From Ensifer sp. LC163 (GTDB taxonomy: Bacteria; Pseudomonadota; Alphaproteobacteria; Rhizobiales; Rhizobiaceae), in the NCBI RefSeq assembly GCF_001695855.1, contig NZ_MBSS01000015.1, positions 27,174 through 91,173 of the forward strand: a stretch of DNA of 64,000 nucleotides, written 5' to 3'. A program made the position numbers and the translations under genes. How positions within the stretch are numbered: the stretch's first letter is position 1; the number at the start of each line of letters is the position of its first letter. Shown here piece after piece: positions 46,743 through 55,704 of the stretch. The notes under the pieces are model-generated. The model saw nothing but the letters and a program-made list of their open reading frames with translations. It searched no databases and was not told where the DNA came from.

Positions 46743-48080
46743 ATGACGCATTGCTATTTCAAATCGGTACTGGGGGCGGGCGTTGCCACTGCGCTGTTAA
46801 CCCTCGGAGCGACGACGTCAGCGCAAGCAGAAGACCTGACTTTGTGCTGGGCATCCTGGGATCCGGCCAATGCGCTCGTCGCGCTCAGCAAGGATTTCGA
46901 AGCCAAGTCCGGCCATAAGATGAGCTTCGAATTCGTGCCCTGGCCCAACTTTGCTGACCGTATGCTCAACGAGCTGAATTCCGGCGGCAAGCTATGCGAC
47001 CTGATGATCGGTGACAGCCAATGGATCGGCGGCGCAGCGGAAAACGGCCAATACGTTAAGCTCAATGACTTCTTTGACAAGGAAGGCATCAAGATGAGCG
47101 ATTTCATTCCGGCAACCGTGACAGGCTATGCCGAATGGCCGAAGGGTACGCCGAACTACTGGGCGCTCCCTGCATTCGGCGACGTCGTCGGCTGGAGCTA
47201 CCGCAAGGACTGGTTCTCGCGCCCCGAACTGCAGACCGAATTCAAGACGAAATACGGCCGCGATCTGACCGTCCCGAGGACGCTTGCGGAACTCAAGGAT
47301 ATTGCCGGATTTTTCCAGGATCGCGAGATCGACGGCAACAAGGTTTACGGCGCTGCGATCTATACCGAACGCGGGTCCGAAGGCATCACAATGGGCGCCA
47401 TGGACGTGCTCTACAGCTACGGCTTCGAATACCAGAATCCGGCCAAGCCCTATGAGCTCGAAGGATATGTCAATTCAGACAAGTCCGTGAAAGGTCTGGA
47501 ATTCTACAAGGAACTTTACAATTGCTGCGCTCCTCCCGGATCGTCCGACGCTTACATGTCCGAGAACATCGACGCTTATAAGTCCGGCCAGGTTGCCCTG
47601 CAGATGAACTTCGCGTTCACCTGGCCCGGCATCAATGCCGACCCCAAGGTCGGTGGCGACAAGTCTGGTTATTTCGCCAATCCGGCCGGCCCGGGCGGCG
47701 CGCAGTTTGCACAGCTGGGCGGCCAGGGTATTTCCGTGGTCGCAGCATCCGACAAGCAGGATGCTGCCCTTGAATATATCAAATGGTTTGCTCAACCCGA
47801 TATCCAGGCCAAATGGTGGCAGCTGGGTGGCTACTCCGCATTGCGCGCGGTCGTTGAAGACCCCGGCTTTGCCAAGAGCCAGCCTTATGCGCAGACCTTT
47901 CTCGATTCCATGGCAATCGTGAAGGACTTCTGGGCGGAGCCGTCCTACGCCTCGCTTCTGCAAGCCTCGCAAAAACGCTTCCACAACTACGTCGTCGCCG
48001 GTCAGGGCACGGCCAAGGAAGCGCTTGACGGCCTGGTTGCCGATTGGACCGAGATCTTCGATGACGAAGGCAAATACTAG
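46743..48080 (+). CDS. ABC transporter binding protein, family 1 (sugar/polyol type)
   Basis: 445 residues. A signal peptide ends near TTSAQAED. The mature protein starts DLTLCWASWDPANALVALSK and shows typical family 1 features (GGKLCDLMIGDSQWIGGAAE, GYAEWPKGTPNYWALPAFGD, NFAFTWPGINADPKVGGDKS). GGGAGGAG precedes the ATG. As first gene of the operon ending in dihydroxyacetone kinase, it likely captures a three-carbon polyol or ketose. A RIME-like repeat directly follows, separating this abundant product from the rest. Confidence 0.92.
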   Translation: MTHCYFKSVLGAGVATALLTLGATTSAQAEDLTLCWASWDPANALVALSKDFEAKSGHKMSFEFVPWPNFADRMLNELNSGGKLCDLMIGDSQWIGGAAENGQYVKLNDFFDKEGIKMSDFIPATVTGYAEWPKGTPNYWALPAFGDVVGWSYRKDWFSRPELQTEFKTKYGRDLTVPRTLAELKDIAGFFQDREIDGNKVYGAAIYTERGSEGITMGAMDVLYSYGFEYQNPAKPYELEGYVNSDKSVKGLEFYKELYNCCAPPGSSDAYMSENIDAYKSGQVALQMNFAFTWPGINADPKVGGDKSGYFANPAGPGGAQFAQLGGQGISVVAASDKQDAALEYIKWFAQPDIQAKWWQLGGYSALRAVVEDPGFAKSQPYAQTFLDSMAIVKDFWAEPSYASLLQASQKRFHNYVVAGQGTAKEALDGLVADWTEIFDDEGKY

Positions 48081-48181
48081 AGCGTTTCCGGTTTAAACGG
48101 AGTCGCAGAAACGCTCTATCTCCTTGTTTCTACGCATTTCCAGACGGAAAACCGCTTCGCACTTTTCCTGGAAATGCTCTA
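48079..48181 (+). repeat. about 103-bp double-palindrome element (RIME-like) inside operon
   Basis: It begins at the stop codon of the binding-protein gene. First hairpin: AGAGCGTTTC (48079-48088) with GAAACGCTCT (48108-48117). Second: GCATTTCCAG (48134-48143) with CTGGAAATGC (48168-48177). It resembles dispersed intergenic elements common in Rhizobiaceae and is unrelated to the 44065/54290 pair. Its place suggests it caps the binding-protein transcript. Confidence 0.7.
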
Positions 48182-48283
48182 GACACTGACCGCGTACCTC
48201 CCTGCGGTTTCAGGTGTCGGTGCGGGACCGGCTCTCTTTGGCCGGTCCCGCGAACCAATCTGCTTATGATTTAGGGGACCACC

Positions 48284-49231
48284 ATGCTCGATTCATCGAT
48301 CGAACGGGCGGCACGCGCAACGCCGCCTGTCGTTGCCAAACGCATTCAAGGACTCTCGGATCGGGCCATTGCCTGGCTTTTTGTCGCGCCGTCGATCTTC
48401 CTGCTGCTCGCCGTCAACATCTTTCCGTTGATATGGACAATCCGGCTGAGTTTTACCAATTTCCGGGTCAACCGACCGAACGCCGAGGTCGGCTTCGTCG
48501 GGCTCAAGAATTACATCAATATCCTGACAGACGCGGATATCTGGCAGACGATGCAGGCAACGGCCCATTTCCTGATCTGGACGATCGTCCTCCAGGTTCT
48601 GATCGGCTTCACGCTGGCCTATCTGATCAACAAGAAATTTCGCGGCAACGACATGTGGACGACGATCATCGTGCTACCGATGATGCTCAGCCCGGCGGTT
48701 GTCGGCAACTTCTGGACATTTCTCTATCAGCCGCAGATCGGCCTGTTCAATTACGCGGTGGGTTTCCTCACCGGAACCGACCCCTCCGCCTTTTCGATGA
48801 TTGGCGACGTGTCGCTGGCACCGTGGGCCATTGTAATCGTCGATACCTGGATGTGGACGCCTTTCGTCATGCTGATTTGCCTGGCGGGGCTACGGTCCAT
48901 CCCCGGCAGCATCTATGAAGCGGCGGAATGCGACCGCGCCAGCAAATGGCGGCAGTTCTGGACAATCACAATTCCGATGGTCCTTCCGTTTCTGATGCTG
49001 GCGATCCTTTTCCGCGGCATCGAAAACTTCAAGATGTTCGACCTCGTGGTGCAACTGACCGGCGGTGGCCCCGGATCGACCACCGAACTGACATCCATCA
49101 ACCTGAAACGCGAAGCCTTCGAAAAATGGCGCACGGGTTATGCGTCCGCCTACGCGGTCATCCTCTTCGTGACCGTCTTCGGCCTCGCATCGATCTACGT
49201 CAAAGCTCTGAACAAGGTGAAACAGAGATGA
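48284..49231 (+). CDS. ABC transporter permease (sugar type, MalF-like)
   Basis: 315 residues with about six membrane helices after a cytoplasmic N-terminus (IAWLFVAPSIFLLLAVNIFP). The EAA loop EAAECDRASKWRQFWTITIP is clear. AGGGGA precedes the start. It overlaps the second permease (ATGA at 49228-49231). It forms half of the membrane channel for the binding protein encoded upstream. Confidence 0.93.
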   Translation: MLDSSIERAARATPPVVAKRIQGLSDRAIAWLFVAPSIFLLLAVNIFPLIWTIRLSFTNFRVNRPNAEVGFVGLKNYINILTDADIWQTMQATAHFLIWTIVLQVLIGFTLAYLINKKFRGNDMWTTIIVLPMMLSPAVVGNFWTFLYQPQIGLFNYAVGFLTGTDPSAFSMIGDVSLAPWAIVIVDTWMWTPFVMLICLAGLRSIPGSIYEAAECDRASKWRQFWTITIPMVLPFLMLAILFRGIENFKMFDLVVQLTGGGPGSTTELTSINLKREAFEKWRTGYASAYAVILFVTVFGLASIYVKALNKVKQR

Positions 49232-50169
49232 GCAGCTACTCCGTAACGGAACCTTCGGGTCGCCAGAAATTGTTCGCGGGAACGCTTGTGATCCTTTACG
49301 CCCTGATCACGATCCTGCCGCTTCTGTGGATCATCGGAACAAGCTTCAAGTCACCGTCCGACGCCATCGCCTATCCGCCCAAAACGTTCTTTTCTCCAAC
49401 CCTTGAAGGGTACGTGAACCTCTTCACCACCCGCACGCGGGCAACGGAAGAGGATGTGAAAGCCCTTGGGGAACCGACGACCTGGTACGACCGCATCGTG
49501 CGCAAGGATGGCTTTGTCATCGCCGGCCCGTCGCGCTTCATGGAACGTTTCTCCAATTCGATGATCATTGGCTTCGGTTCGACCGTGCTGTGCATTGTCC
49601 TGGGCACTGCGGCGGCCTATGCCTTCTCCCGCTTCAAGGTGCCGCTCAAGGATGACCTGCTATTCTTTATCCTGTCGACGCGCATGATGCCGCCGATCGC
49701 CGTGGCGATCCCGATCTTCCTGATGTTCCGCTCGCTTGGCCTCAACGACACCCATCTCGGCATGATCCTGCTTTATACGGCGGTCAACCTGTCGCTGGCG
49801 GTCTGGCTGCTTAAGGGTTTCATCGACGAAATCCCGATCGAATACGAGGAAGCGGCGCTGATCGATGGGTACACCCGGTTTCAGGCTTTCTACAAGGTCG
49901 TCCTTCCGCAAGCCATGACCGGCATTGCCTCAACAGCGATCTTCTGTCTGATCTTTGCCTGGAACGAATATGCCTTTGCCGTTCTCTTGACCTCTGGCAC
50001 AGCCCAGACGGCCCCACCCTTCATTCCCACGATCATCGGCGTCGGCGGCCAGGACTGGCCGGCCGTGGCCGCGGGTGCAACATTGTTCCTCGTACCCGTC
50101 ATGATTTTCACGATTGTCCTTCGCAAGCACCTGCTGCGTGGCATCACATTTGGAGCTGTTCGCAAATGA
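49228..50169 (+). CDS. ABC transporter permease (sugar type, MalG-like)
   Basis: 313 residues from ATG 49228. It has a membrane N-terminus (LFAGTLVILYALITILPLLW), a soluble insertion around residues 55-100 (RTRATEEDVKALGEPTTWYD), and the EAA loop YEEAALIDGYTRFQAFYKVV. It is coupled by 4-base overlaps to both neighbours. The insertion between helices 1 and 2 is longer than in most MalG-like permeases. Confidence 0.92.
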   Translation: MSSYSVTEPSGRQKLFAGTLVILYALITILPLLWIIGTSFKSPSDAIAYPPKTFFSPTLEGYVNLFTTRTRATEEDVKALGEPTTWYDRIVRKDGFVIAGPSRFMERFSNSMIIGFGSTVLCIVLGTAAAYAFSRFKVPLKDDLLFFILSTRMMPPIAVAIPIFLMFRSLGLNDTHLGMILLYTAVNLSLAVWLLKGFIDEIPIEYEEAALIDGYTRFQAFYKVVLPQAMTGIASTAIFCLIFAWNEYAFAVLLTSGTAQTAPPFIPTIIGVGGQDWPAVAAGATLFLVPVMIFTIVLRKHLLRGITFGAVRK

Positions 50170-50354
50170 CCTATTTTATCAAAGGGTTGCGCGGGTTCCG
50201 GCGCGGCGCATGGGAAATGGTCGCATCGATCCTCATTGCGCTCGGAGTGTTCATGCTGATGCAACCGTTCGTGCTGTCGATGTTTTCCTACTCGTTCATC
50301 GTGACCCTGGTGGGCACGGTCATGTTCATCATCGTCAGCCACTTTCCGGAGTAA
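50166..50354 (+). CDS. small membrane protein of the importer operon (GlpU-like)
   Basis: 62 residues with two hydrophobic helices (MVASILIALGVFMLMQPFVL and FIVTLVGTVMFIIVSHF) after a basic start. It overlaps the permease stop (ATGA) and is followed three bases later by the first ATPase, so its production is tied to the transporter. The rhizobial glycerol importer operon glpSTPQUV also contains a small membrane-protein gene, glpU. Equivalence is inferred from position and size. Confidence 0.8.
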   Translation: MTYFIKGLRGFRRGAWEMVASILIALGVFMLMQPFVLSMFSYSFIVTLVGTVMFIIVSHFPE

Positions 50355-50357
50355 CCC

Positions 50358-51455
50358 ATGGCACAGATCAGAATTGAGAATGTGCGCAAGGAGTTCGGAG
50401 CATTCACAGCTGTCCAATCCTCCTCGTTCACGGTCGAAGACGGCGAGTTCTTCATGCTGCTTGGGCCGTCGGGTTGCGGCAAGACGACAACATTGCGAAT
50501 GATGGCCGGCCTCGAACTGCCGACCAGCGGTGAAATCTACATCGATGGCGAGGAAGTCGGCATGAAGCCGGCAAGCCAGCGCGACATCGCCTTCGTCTTC
50601 CAGATGTTCGCACTCTATCCGCATATGAATGTGCGCAAGAACATTTCCTATCCTCTGCTGAGCCAGGGCATGCCGCGGGCCGAGGTCAAGGCACGCGTGG
50701 AAGATGTGGCCCGCATTCTCAAGATCGAGACAATCCTTGATCGCCCGGTCGGCGGACTGTCAGGCGGCGACCGCCAGCGTGTCGCCCTCGGCCGCGCCAT
50801 CGTGCGCCGTCCGAAGGCTTTCTTCATGGACGAACCCCTTGGCGCGCTCGACGCCGAATTTCGCGAGCATATGGCCGAGGAACTGCGTGCACTTCACGAC
50901 CGCATCGGCGCGACCACCGTCTACGTCACCCACGACCAGCTGGAAGCCATGCAGATGGGCGACAAGATCGTGGTGATGAATCATGGCGTCGTCGAGCAGT
51001 TCGGCAAGCCGCAGGAAATCTATGACTGGCCGGCGACCAAATTCGTCGCAAAGTTCATCGGTTCCCCGGCCATGAACTTCTTCGATTTCGATGGCATGAT
51101 CGATGCCGGCGACACTGTCATCGAGCTTTCGGGAAAGAAGGTCAACGTTCCTTCGTCTCGGCAAGGAGCCAAGGGCAACCTGACAATGGGGGTGAGGCCC
51201 GAACATATCGGCTTTTCCGATGCGTCTGAGTATCGCGGCAGAGTGCTTGCCACCGAATATCTCGGCACCACGCAGATCATCACGCTGGCGACACCGAACG
51301 GCGAGGTCAAGGCGCGTGCATCCTCGAGGCAGGCCGTCAGAGCCGGCGAGACCATCGGCCTCGAATTCAATCCCGGCACCCTGACGATATTCGAGGGCGA
51401 GAATGGGCGGGCGCTTCTGTCCGAAGCCAATGAGGGAGTATTGCGTCATGGCTGA
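50358..51455 (+). CDS. ABC transporter ATP-binding protein 1 (sugar type)
   Basis: 365 residues. Walker [16 protein letters not shown] is followed by signature LSGGDRQRVALGRA, Walker B AFFMDEPLGALDA and a C-terminal TOBE/OB domain (MGVRPEHIGFSDASEYRG). It overlaps the second ATPase gene by eight bases. Two distinct ATPases in one importer operon, probably acting as a heterodimer, is the arrangement of the glycerol system GlpST. Confidence 0.93.
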   Translation: MAQIRIENVRKEFGAFTAVQSSSFTVEDGEFFMLLGPSGCGKTTTLRMMAGLELPTSGEIYIDGEEVGMKPASQRDIAFVFQMFALYPHMNVRKNISYPLLSQGMPRAEVKARVEDVARILKIETILDRPVGGLSGGDRQRVALGRAIVRRPKAFFMDEPLGALDAEFREHMAEELRALHDRIGATTVYVTHDQLEAMQMGDKIVVMNHGVVEQFGKPQEIYDWPATKFVAKFIGSPAMNFFDFDGMIDAGDTVIELSGKKVNVPSSRQGAKGNLTMGVRPEHIGFSDASEYRGRVLATEYLGTTQIITLATPNGEVKARASSRQAVRAGETIGLEFNPGTLTIFEGENGRALLSEANEGVLRHG

Positions 51456-52443
51456 CGTCGTTCTTGAAAACGTGACGAAGACGTTTGGCAATCATACAGC
51501 GCTCGACAACGTCTCGCTGACGATACCGGACGGTTCCTTCGTCGTTCTCCTCGGGCCGACGGGAGCCGGAAAAACCACGACGCTGCGCATGGTGTCCGGC
51601 CTCGATCGCCCCGATAGCGGCAACATTTATTTCGGCGGCCGCTCAGTCGAGGGGCATACACCGGCGCAGCGGAATGTCGCCATGGTGTTTCAGCAATATT
51701 CGCTCTATCCGCATCTGACGGTGCGGCAGAACCTCGAATTCCCGTTGAAATCGCCCCTACTGAAGACGCCACGGGAGGCGATTGACCGCAAGGTCAATGC
51801 GATCGCCGAGGTCCTGCAGATTTCCCACAAACTCGACAACAAGGCGACGGCGCTGTCCGGCGGCGAGATGCAGCGTGTCTCGATTGGGCGTGCGCTGGTG
51901 CGCACGCCGCAGATCTATCTGATGGACGAGCCCTTGAGCTCGCTTGACGCCAAGCTCAGGGCCGACCTGCGCATCGAGCTGAAGAACATCCAGGCCAAAT
52001 CCGGCGCCACGCTGCTTTATGTCACCCACGACCAGATCGAGGCGATGACAATGGCAACGCATATCGGTGTGCTTCACGAGGGCCGGCTGGTGCAGTTCGG
52101 CTCTCCGCGTGAGGTCTATGAGCATCCGGTGAGCATCTATGCGGCAACAAAGCTCGGCCAGCCCCGCATCAACATTATTCCCGCCGACACGTTTCCGGGC
52201 GCACCATCCAGGGCCGTGCACATCGGCTTGCGGCCGGAGCATATTACCCAGGGCAGCGGCCAGGAAGCGCTGGTCAGGCGGGTCGAGCATCTCGGCGACC
52301 AGACCCGCCTTCACCTGTCCTTCCGGAAGAACGATCTCATCACCGTCACCGACGCCCATACCAGGCTGAAAAGTGGCGATACCGTGAAAATTCAGCCCGA
52401 CAAGCCGCTCTACTTCGACGCGGCCGGCATGCGCTTAGCTTAG
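51448..52443 (+). CDS. ABC transporter ATP-binding protein 2 (sugar type)
   Basis: 331 residues from ATG 51448 (MADVVLENVTKTFGNHTALD). Walker A reads LLGPTGAGKTTTLRM, with Ala where the partner has Cys. Signature LSGGEMQRVSIGRA, Walker B IYLMDEPLSSLDA and a TOBE domain (IGLRPEHITQGSGQEALVRR) follow. It overlaps the first ATPase by eight bases and is followed after 11 bases by the kinase gene. Confidence 0.93.
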   Translation: MADVVLENVTKTFGNHTALDNVSLTIPDGSFVVLLGPTGAGKTTTLRMVSGLDRPDSGNIYFGGRSVEGHTPAQRNVAMVFQQYSLYPHLTVRQNLEFPLKSPLLKTPREAIDRKVNAIAEVLQISHKLDNKATALSGGEMQRVSIGRALVRTPQIYLMDEPLSSLDAKLRADLRIELKNIQAKSGATLLYVTHDQIEAMTMATHIGVLHEGRLVQFGSPREVYEHPVSIYAATKLGQPRINIIPADTFPGAPSRAVHIGLRPEHITQGSGQEALVRRVEHLGDQTRLHLSFRKNDLITVTDAHTRLKSGDTVKIQPDKPLYFDAAGMRLA

Positions 52444-52454
52444 AGGAAAAATAC

Positions 52455-54074
52455 ATGGGACAGTTCATTAACAAGAGGGAAGACGTCGTCACCGAGGCGA
52501 TCGACGGCCTGCTGGCCATGAGCGGCGGTTCGCTGGCGCGTCTGGACGGCTATCCGCATATTCGCGTGGTTCTACGCAACGACTGGGATAAGTCCAAGGT
52601 GGCGCTGGTGTCCGGCGGCGGGGCGGGGCACGAGCCAGCCCACGCCGGTTTCGTGGGGGCGGGCATGCTGACCGCGGCCGTTTGTGGTGACGTCTTTGCT
52701 TCACCGAGCGTCGATGCGGTGCTTGCCGGCATTCTCGCAGTCACGGGCCCTGCCGGCTGCCTGCTGATCGTCAAGAACTATACCGGCGACCGGCTGAACT
52801 TCGGCCTTGCCGCCGAACGCGCCCGTGCCTTCGGCCTCAATGTCAGCATGGTCATCGTCGGCGATGACGTGGCATTGCCCGAATTGCCACAGGCGCGCGG
52901 CGTTGCCGGCACTCTCTTCGTTCACAAGATTGCAGGAGCGTTGGCCGAGGCCGGTACGGATCTTGAAACGGTGACGGCTGCTGCCCGGCGCGTTTCGGCC
53001 GGGTCGAAGAGCATCGGCATGTCGCTCGATACATGCACGGTTCCCGGATCGCCGAAGGAGGACCGCATTCCGGCCGGCATGGCCGAACTCGGGCTCGGTA
53101 TCCACGGCGAGGCAGGCGTCGAACAAGTCGAATTCATCGATGCCAGAACGGCCATGGAGGCGGTCGCGAGCAAGCTCGCCGCTGCCATGGAGGACAGGCC
53201 ACATGTGGCGCTCATCAACAATCTCGGCGGCACCTCCAGCCTGGAAATGTCGGTTTTGGCGCACGAACTTGTCGCGTCTTCGATCGGTGCGCGGATTTCG
53301 CATGTGGTCGGTCCCGCGCCGATGATGACATCCCTCGACATGCGCGGCTTTTCGGTTTCCGTCTATCCCGCCGACGAAGCCGATCTCAAGGCGCTCGGCA
53401 CACCGGTTCCCATGGCGGCATGGCCCGGCCTGTCGGCTGTCAAGCCGGTCATCGTCAGCATGCTGCCCGACGGGTTGACGCCCATTGCCCCCCTGTCGTC
53501 CAACCACAGGGAGACGCGCGAGTTCATCATCGATTGCTGCCGGGTCCTGATTGCAGCCGAGCAGGACCTGAACGCACTGGATGCCAAGTCGGGCGATGGC
53601 GATACCGGTTCGACACTGGCTGGCGCCGCCCGCGCCCTGATCAATGCGATCGACCGACTGCCGCTGTCCGACCACACCCAGCTTTACCGCGCGATCGGCC
53701 AGGAACTCAGCCAGACGATGGGAGGATCGTCGGGGGTGCTGCTGGCGATCTTCTTCGCCGCGGCCGGCGACGCGGCGTCGAGCGGCCTTCCCATGCGGGA
53801 TGCGCTGAAGGCAGGACTTGCCCGGATGCAGGAAATCGGTGGCGCCCGGCTCGGCGACCGAACCATGGTGGACGCGCTTTCCCCTGCTCTCGACGCGCTC
53901 AGCGACGGGGTCCGTTCGGCCGCCCTGGCTGCGCGGGAAGGAGCAAACCTGACGGCAACGCTACTCAAGGCCAGGGCCGGTCGCGCCGCCTACATCAACG
54001 CGCGACAACTGGAGGGCCATGTCGATCCGGGTGCGGAGGCCGTCGCCCGGCTGTTCGAGCATCTGGCGGCGTGA
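52455..54074 (+). CDS. dihydroxyacetone kinase, fused DhaK-DhaL (ATP-dependent)
   Basis: 539 residues. The N-terminal DhaK domain has SGGGAGHEPAHAGFVGAGM and His217 in LGLGIHGEAG, which forms the hemiaminal with the substrate. The C-terminal DhaL domain has Asp residues in LDAKSGDGDTGSTLAGAARA that bind Mg-ATP. The fusion uses ATP directly, unlike the phosphotransferase-linked form. AGAGGA precedes the start. As last gene of the importer operon it indicates that the imported compound is dihydroxyacetone, a related triose, or something converted to it. Confidence 0.93.
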   Translation: MGQFINKREDVVTEAIDGLLAMSGGSLARLDGYPHIRVVLRNDWDKSKVALVSGGGAGHEPAHAGFVGAGMLTAAVCGDVFASPSVDAVLAGILAVTGPAGCLLIVKNYTGDRLNFGLAAERARAFGLNVSMVIVGDDVALPELPQARGVAGTLFVHKIAGALAEAGTDLETVTAAARRVSAGSKSIGMSLDTCTVPGSPKEDRIPAGMAELGLGIHGEAGVEQVEFIDARTAMEAVASKLAAAMEDRPHVALINNLGGTSSLEMSVLAHELVASSIGARISHVVGPAPMMTSLDMRGFSVSVYPADEADLKALGTPVPMAAWPGLSAVKPVIVSMLPDGLTPIAPLSSNHRETREFIIDCCRVLIAAEQDLNALDAKSGDGDTGSTLAGAARALINAIDRLPLSDHTQLYRAIGQELSQTMGGSSGVLLAIFFAAAGDAASSGLPMRDALKAGLARMQEIGGARLGDRTMVDALSPALDALSDGVRSAALAAREGANLTATLLKARAGRAAYINARQLEGHVDPGAEAVARLFEHLAA

Positions 54075-54289
54075 TGCTTGAGCGCATCTGCGTTGCAGGT
54101 TGCGCTCGCCCAGATCCATGCCGAGGCGGTCATCGCATCGCCTCGGCATGCGAGATATCGCCGTTGGTGGCAACCAATCCCGTGTCGGCGGCGTGCCGAG
54201 AGACGATTGCCGGAAAGAGTGACCACCCCCCTCACCTTCCCGGCCTAACGAGCGACCTCGCGATATCGATGATGTCATCCTATGGATTA

Positions 54290-54392
54290 CTGCATAATTC
54301 CTTAAATCGGAATCGATTTAAGGACAAAATTATGCAGCAACTCAAAGTGTTACAGCGACCTTGGCGCGTCTAAATAGACGCGCGGCGCTGTA
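54290..54392 (+). repeat. 105-bp palindromic repeat, copy 2
   Basis: Nearly identical to 44065-44169 but inverted. The second hairpin is perfect here: GCGCGTCT-AAAT-AGACGCGC inside TTACAGCG/CGCTGTAA. It follows the kinase gene and could end its transcript. The remaining gap (54075-54289 and 54393-54647) shows no convincing gene; a 38-codon frame near 54415 has no recognisable match. Confidence 0.8.
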
Positions 54393-54647
54393 ATGCCGCT
54401 CCAGGTCGTGACCATGAGTTATGGACACTCGGACGCGCAGAGCCTGGAATCTCCGGCACATACGATCTTCGAAGGAGATCTTCAGCCAGCACCTGTTGAC
54501 TATGGAGCGTCAAAGCATGCAGGTTTCTAGCGATCATTGCATTCGATCTGGAGCCACCACCATGGAGCCGACATGCCAACCGCGGACAGCCTCGTCGTTC
54601 GGCGGCCAAAAGCCGCCGCGTCAGAGCGGCCGTGCCAATACCGCACC

Positions 54648-55580
54648 TCAGGTGGCTAAGCCTGTGGGCGGAGCGGAGAGCAGCTCCTGTTGTCTCGCTA
54701 CCCCGATTAGCCATTTGTGAAACTTCTGCCCGAACGGTTTTTCGAGAGCAGCCCGATCCCAGGCCAGATAATAGCTTTCGGGTAGTTTCATGCGAATGTC
54801 GAAGGGCACAACCAGGCTTCCAGAGGCGATCTCATCCTTGATCATGGAGACTTGCGCAAGAACGAATCCCCTGCCGTTCACGGCCGCGTCGATCGCACTG
54901 CTCGACAAGGTGAAGGAGAGGCCGGAGAACTTCTGGCGGCCATCGGCGTGCACCAGCGCCGCCCAGTCATTCCATTGCGGCGAAGCCTTGTAGTCCGCCT
55001 CCCATTCCACATGGAGGAGCGGAAATGTCAGGATATCGCGCGGCGTTTCAAGGCTACGTCCGGCGATCAGCATCGGCGAGCAGGCCGGTACGATCCAGTC
55101 CGTGAACAGAGTTGCCACGTGCTCATGCACATAGGAGCGCCGGCCGTAGGTAATACGGAAATCCACTTGCTCGGCACCGATGCGAGGCTCCTGCTCCTGC
55201 CCGAGAATGCGGACACTCGATTCCGGACAGAGCGTTTGCCAGTCGAAGATCTTGCGATTGACCCACTTGTTGGCGACCGACGTCAGCGCGCTGAGAACGA
55301 TCCCGGTCTCGTTGCGCGCGCGGGTGAGAACGTTGGCAGCATGGGAGAGCTGCTGGAAGCCTTTCGCGACTTCCCGATAGTACAACCGGCCCCAGGAAGA
55401 TAGCTCCACACGCCGCCCGCGTCTCTCCAATAGCGTCAGGCCGAGACAGTGCTCCAGGTTTCGTACCAACTGGCTCACCGCGCCGGGCGAGACACCGAGG
55501 TCCTCCGCCGCAGCGCTGACAGTGCCACATCGTCCGATCGCCTCAAAGGCCTGCAAGCCGCGCAAGGACGGGTTCGGCAT
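54648..55580 (-). CDS. LysR-family transcriptional regulator
   Basis: 310 residues from Met at 55580 (MPNPSLRGLQAFEAIGRCGT); the frame is open 45 codons further into the promoter without homology. The N-terminal helix-turn-helix is VSAAAEDLGVSPGAVSQLVR, with a GcvA-type effector domain after it. It is divergent from the Rieske demethylase operon with 124 bp between. A T-N11-A palindrome in the gap (55612-55626) is a suitable binding site. It is likely the substrate-responsive activator of the operon running to the window end. Confidence 0.9.
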   Translation of the reverse strand: MPNPSLRGLQAFEAIGRCGTVSAAAEDLGVSPGAVSQLVRNLEHCLGLTLLERRGRRVELSSWGRLYYREVAKGFQQLSHAANVLTRARNETGIVLSALTSVANKWVNRKIFDWQTLCPESSVRILGQEQEPRIGAEQVDFRITYGRRSYVHEHVATLFTDWIVPACSPMLIAGRSLETPRDILTFPLLHVEWEADYKASPQWNDWAALVHADGRQKFSGLSFTLSSSAIDAAVNGRGFVLAQVSMIKDEIASGSLVVPFDIRMKLPESYYLAWDRAALEKPFGQKFHKWLIGVARQQELLSAPPTGLAT

Positions 55581-55611
55581 CGTAAAGCACTCCTTCAGCC
55601 AGTCGCTCCAA

Positions 55612-55626
55612 TTTAGAAAATCTAAA
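55612..55626. promoter_or_regulatory. LysR-box-like palindrome
   Basis: TTTAGA-AAA-TCTAAA contains TTAGAAAATCTAA, a T-N11-A box with full dyad symmetry. It lies between the divergent LysR gene (start 55580) and the oxygenase gene (start 55705), about 80 bp upstream of the latter, where LysR activators usually sit. Confidence 0.6.
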
Positions 55627-55704
55627 AAAGAACGCAGGAGCTGGCAACTTGTTGGCACAAAAAAAACGACGGACATTCGCTTAACAAAACGCAAGGAGAG
55701 CGAA

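Noticed and set aside
53033..54373. 446-codon open frame ending in a short peptide encoded by the palindromic repeat
   Set aside because: Most of it is a shadow of dihydroxyacetone kinase, and the end simply reads through the repeat. The matching peptide in copy 1 reflects the DNA repeat, not a gene.
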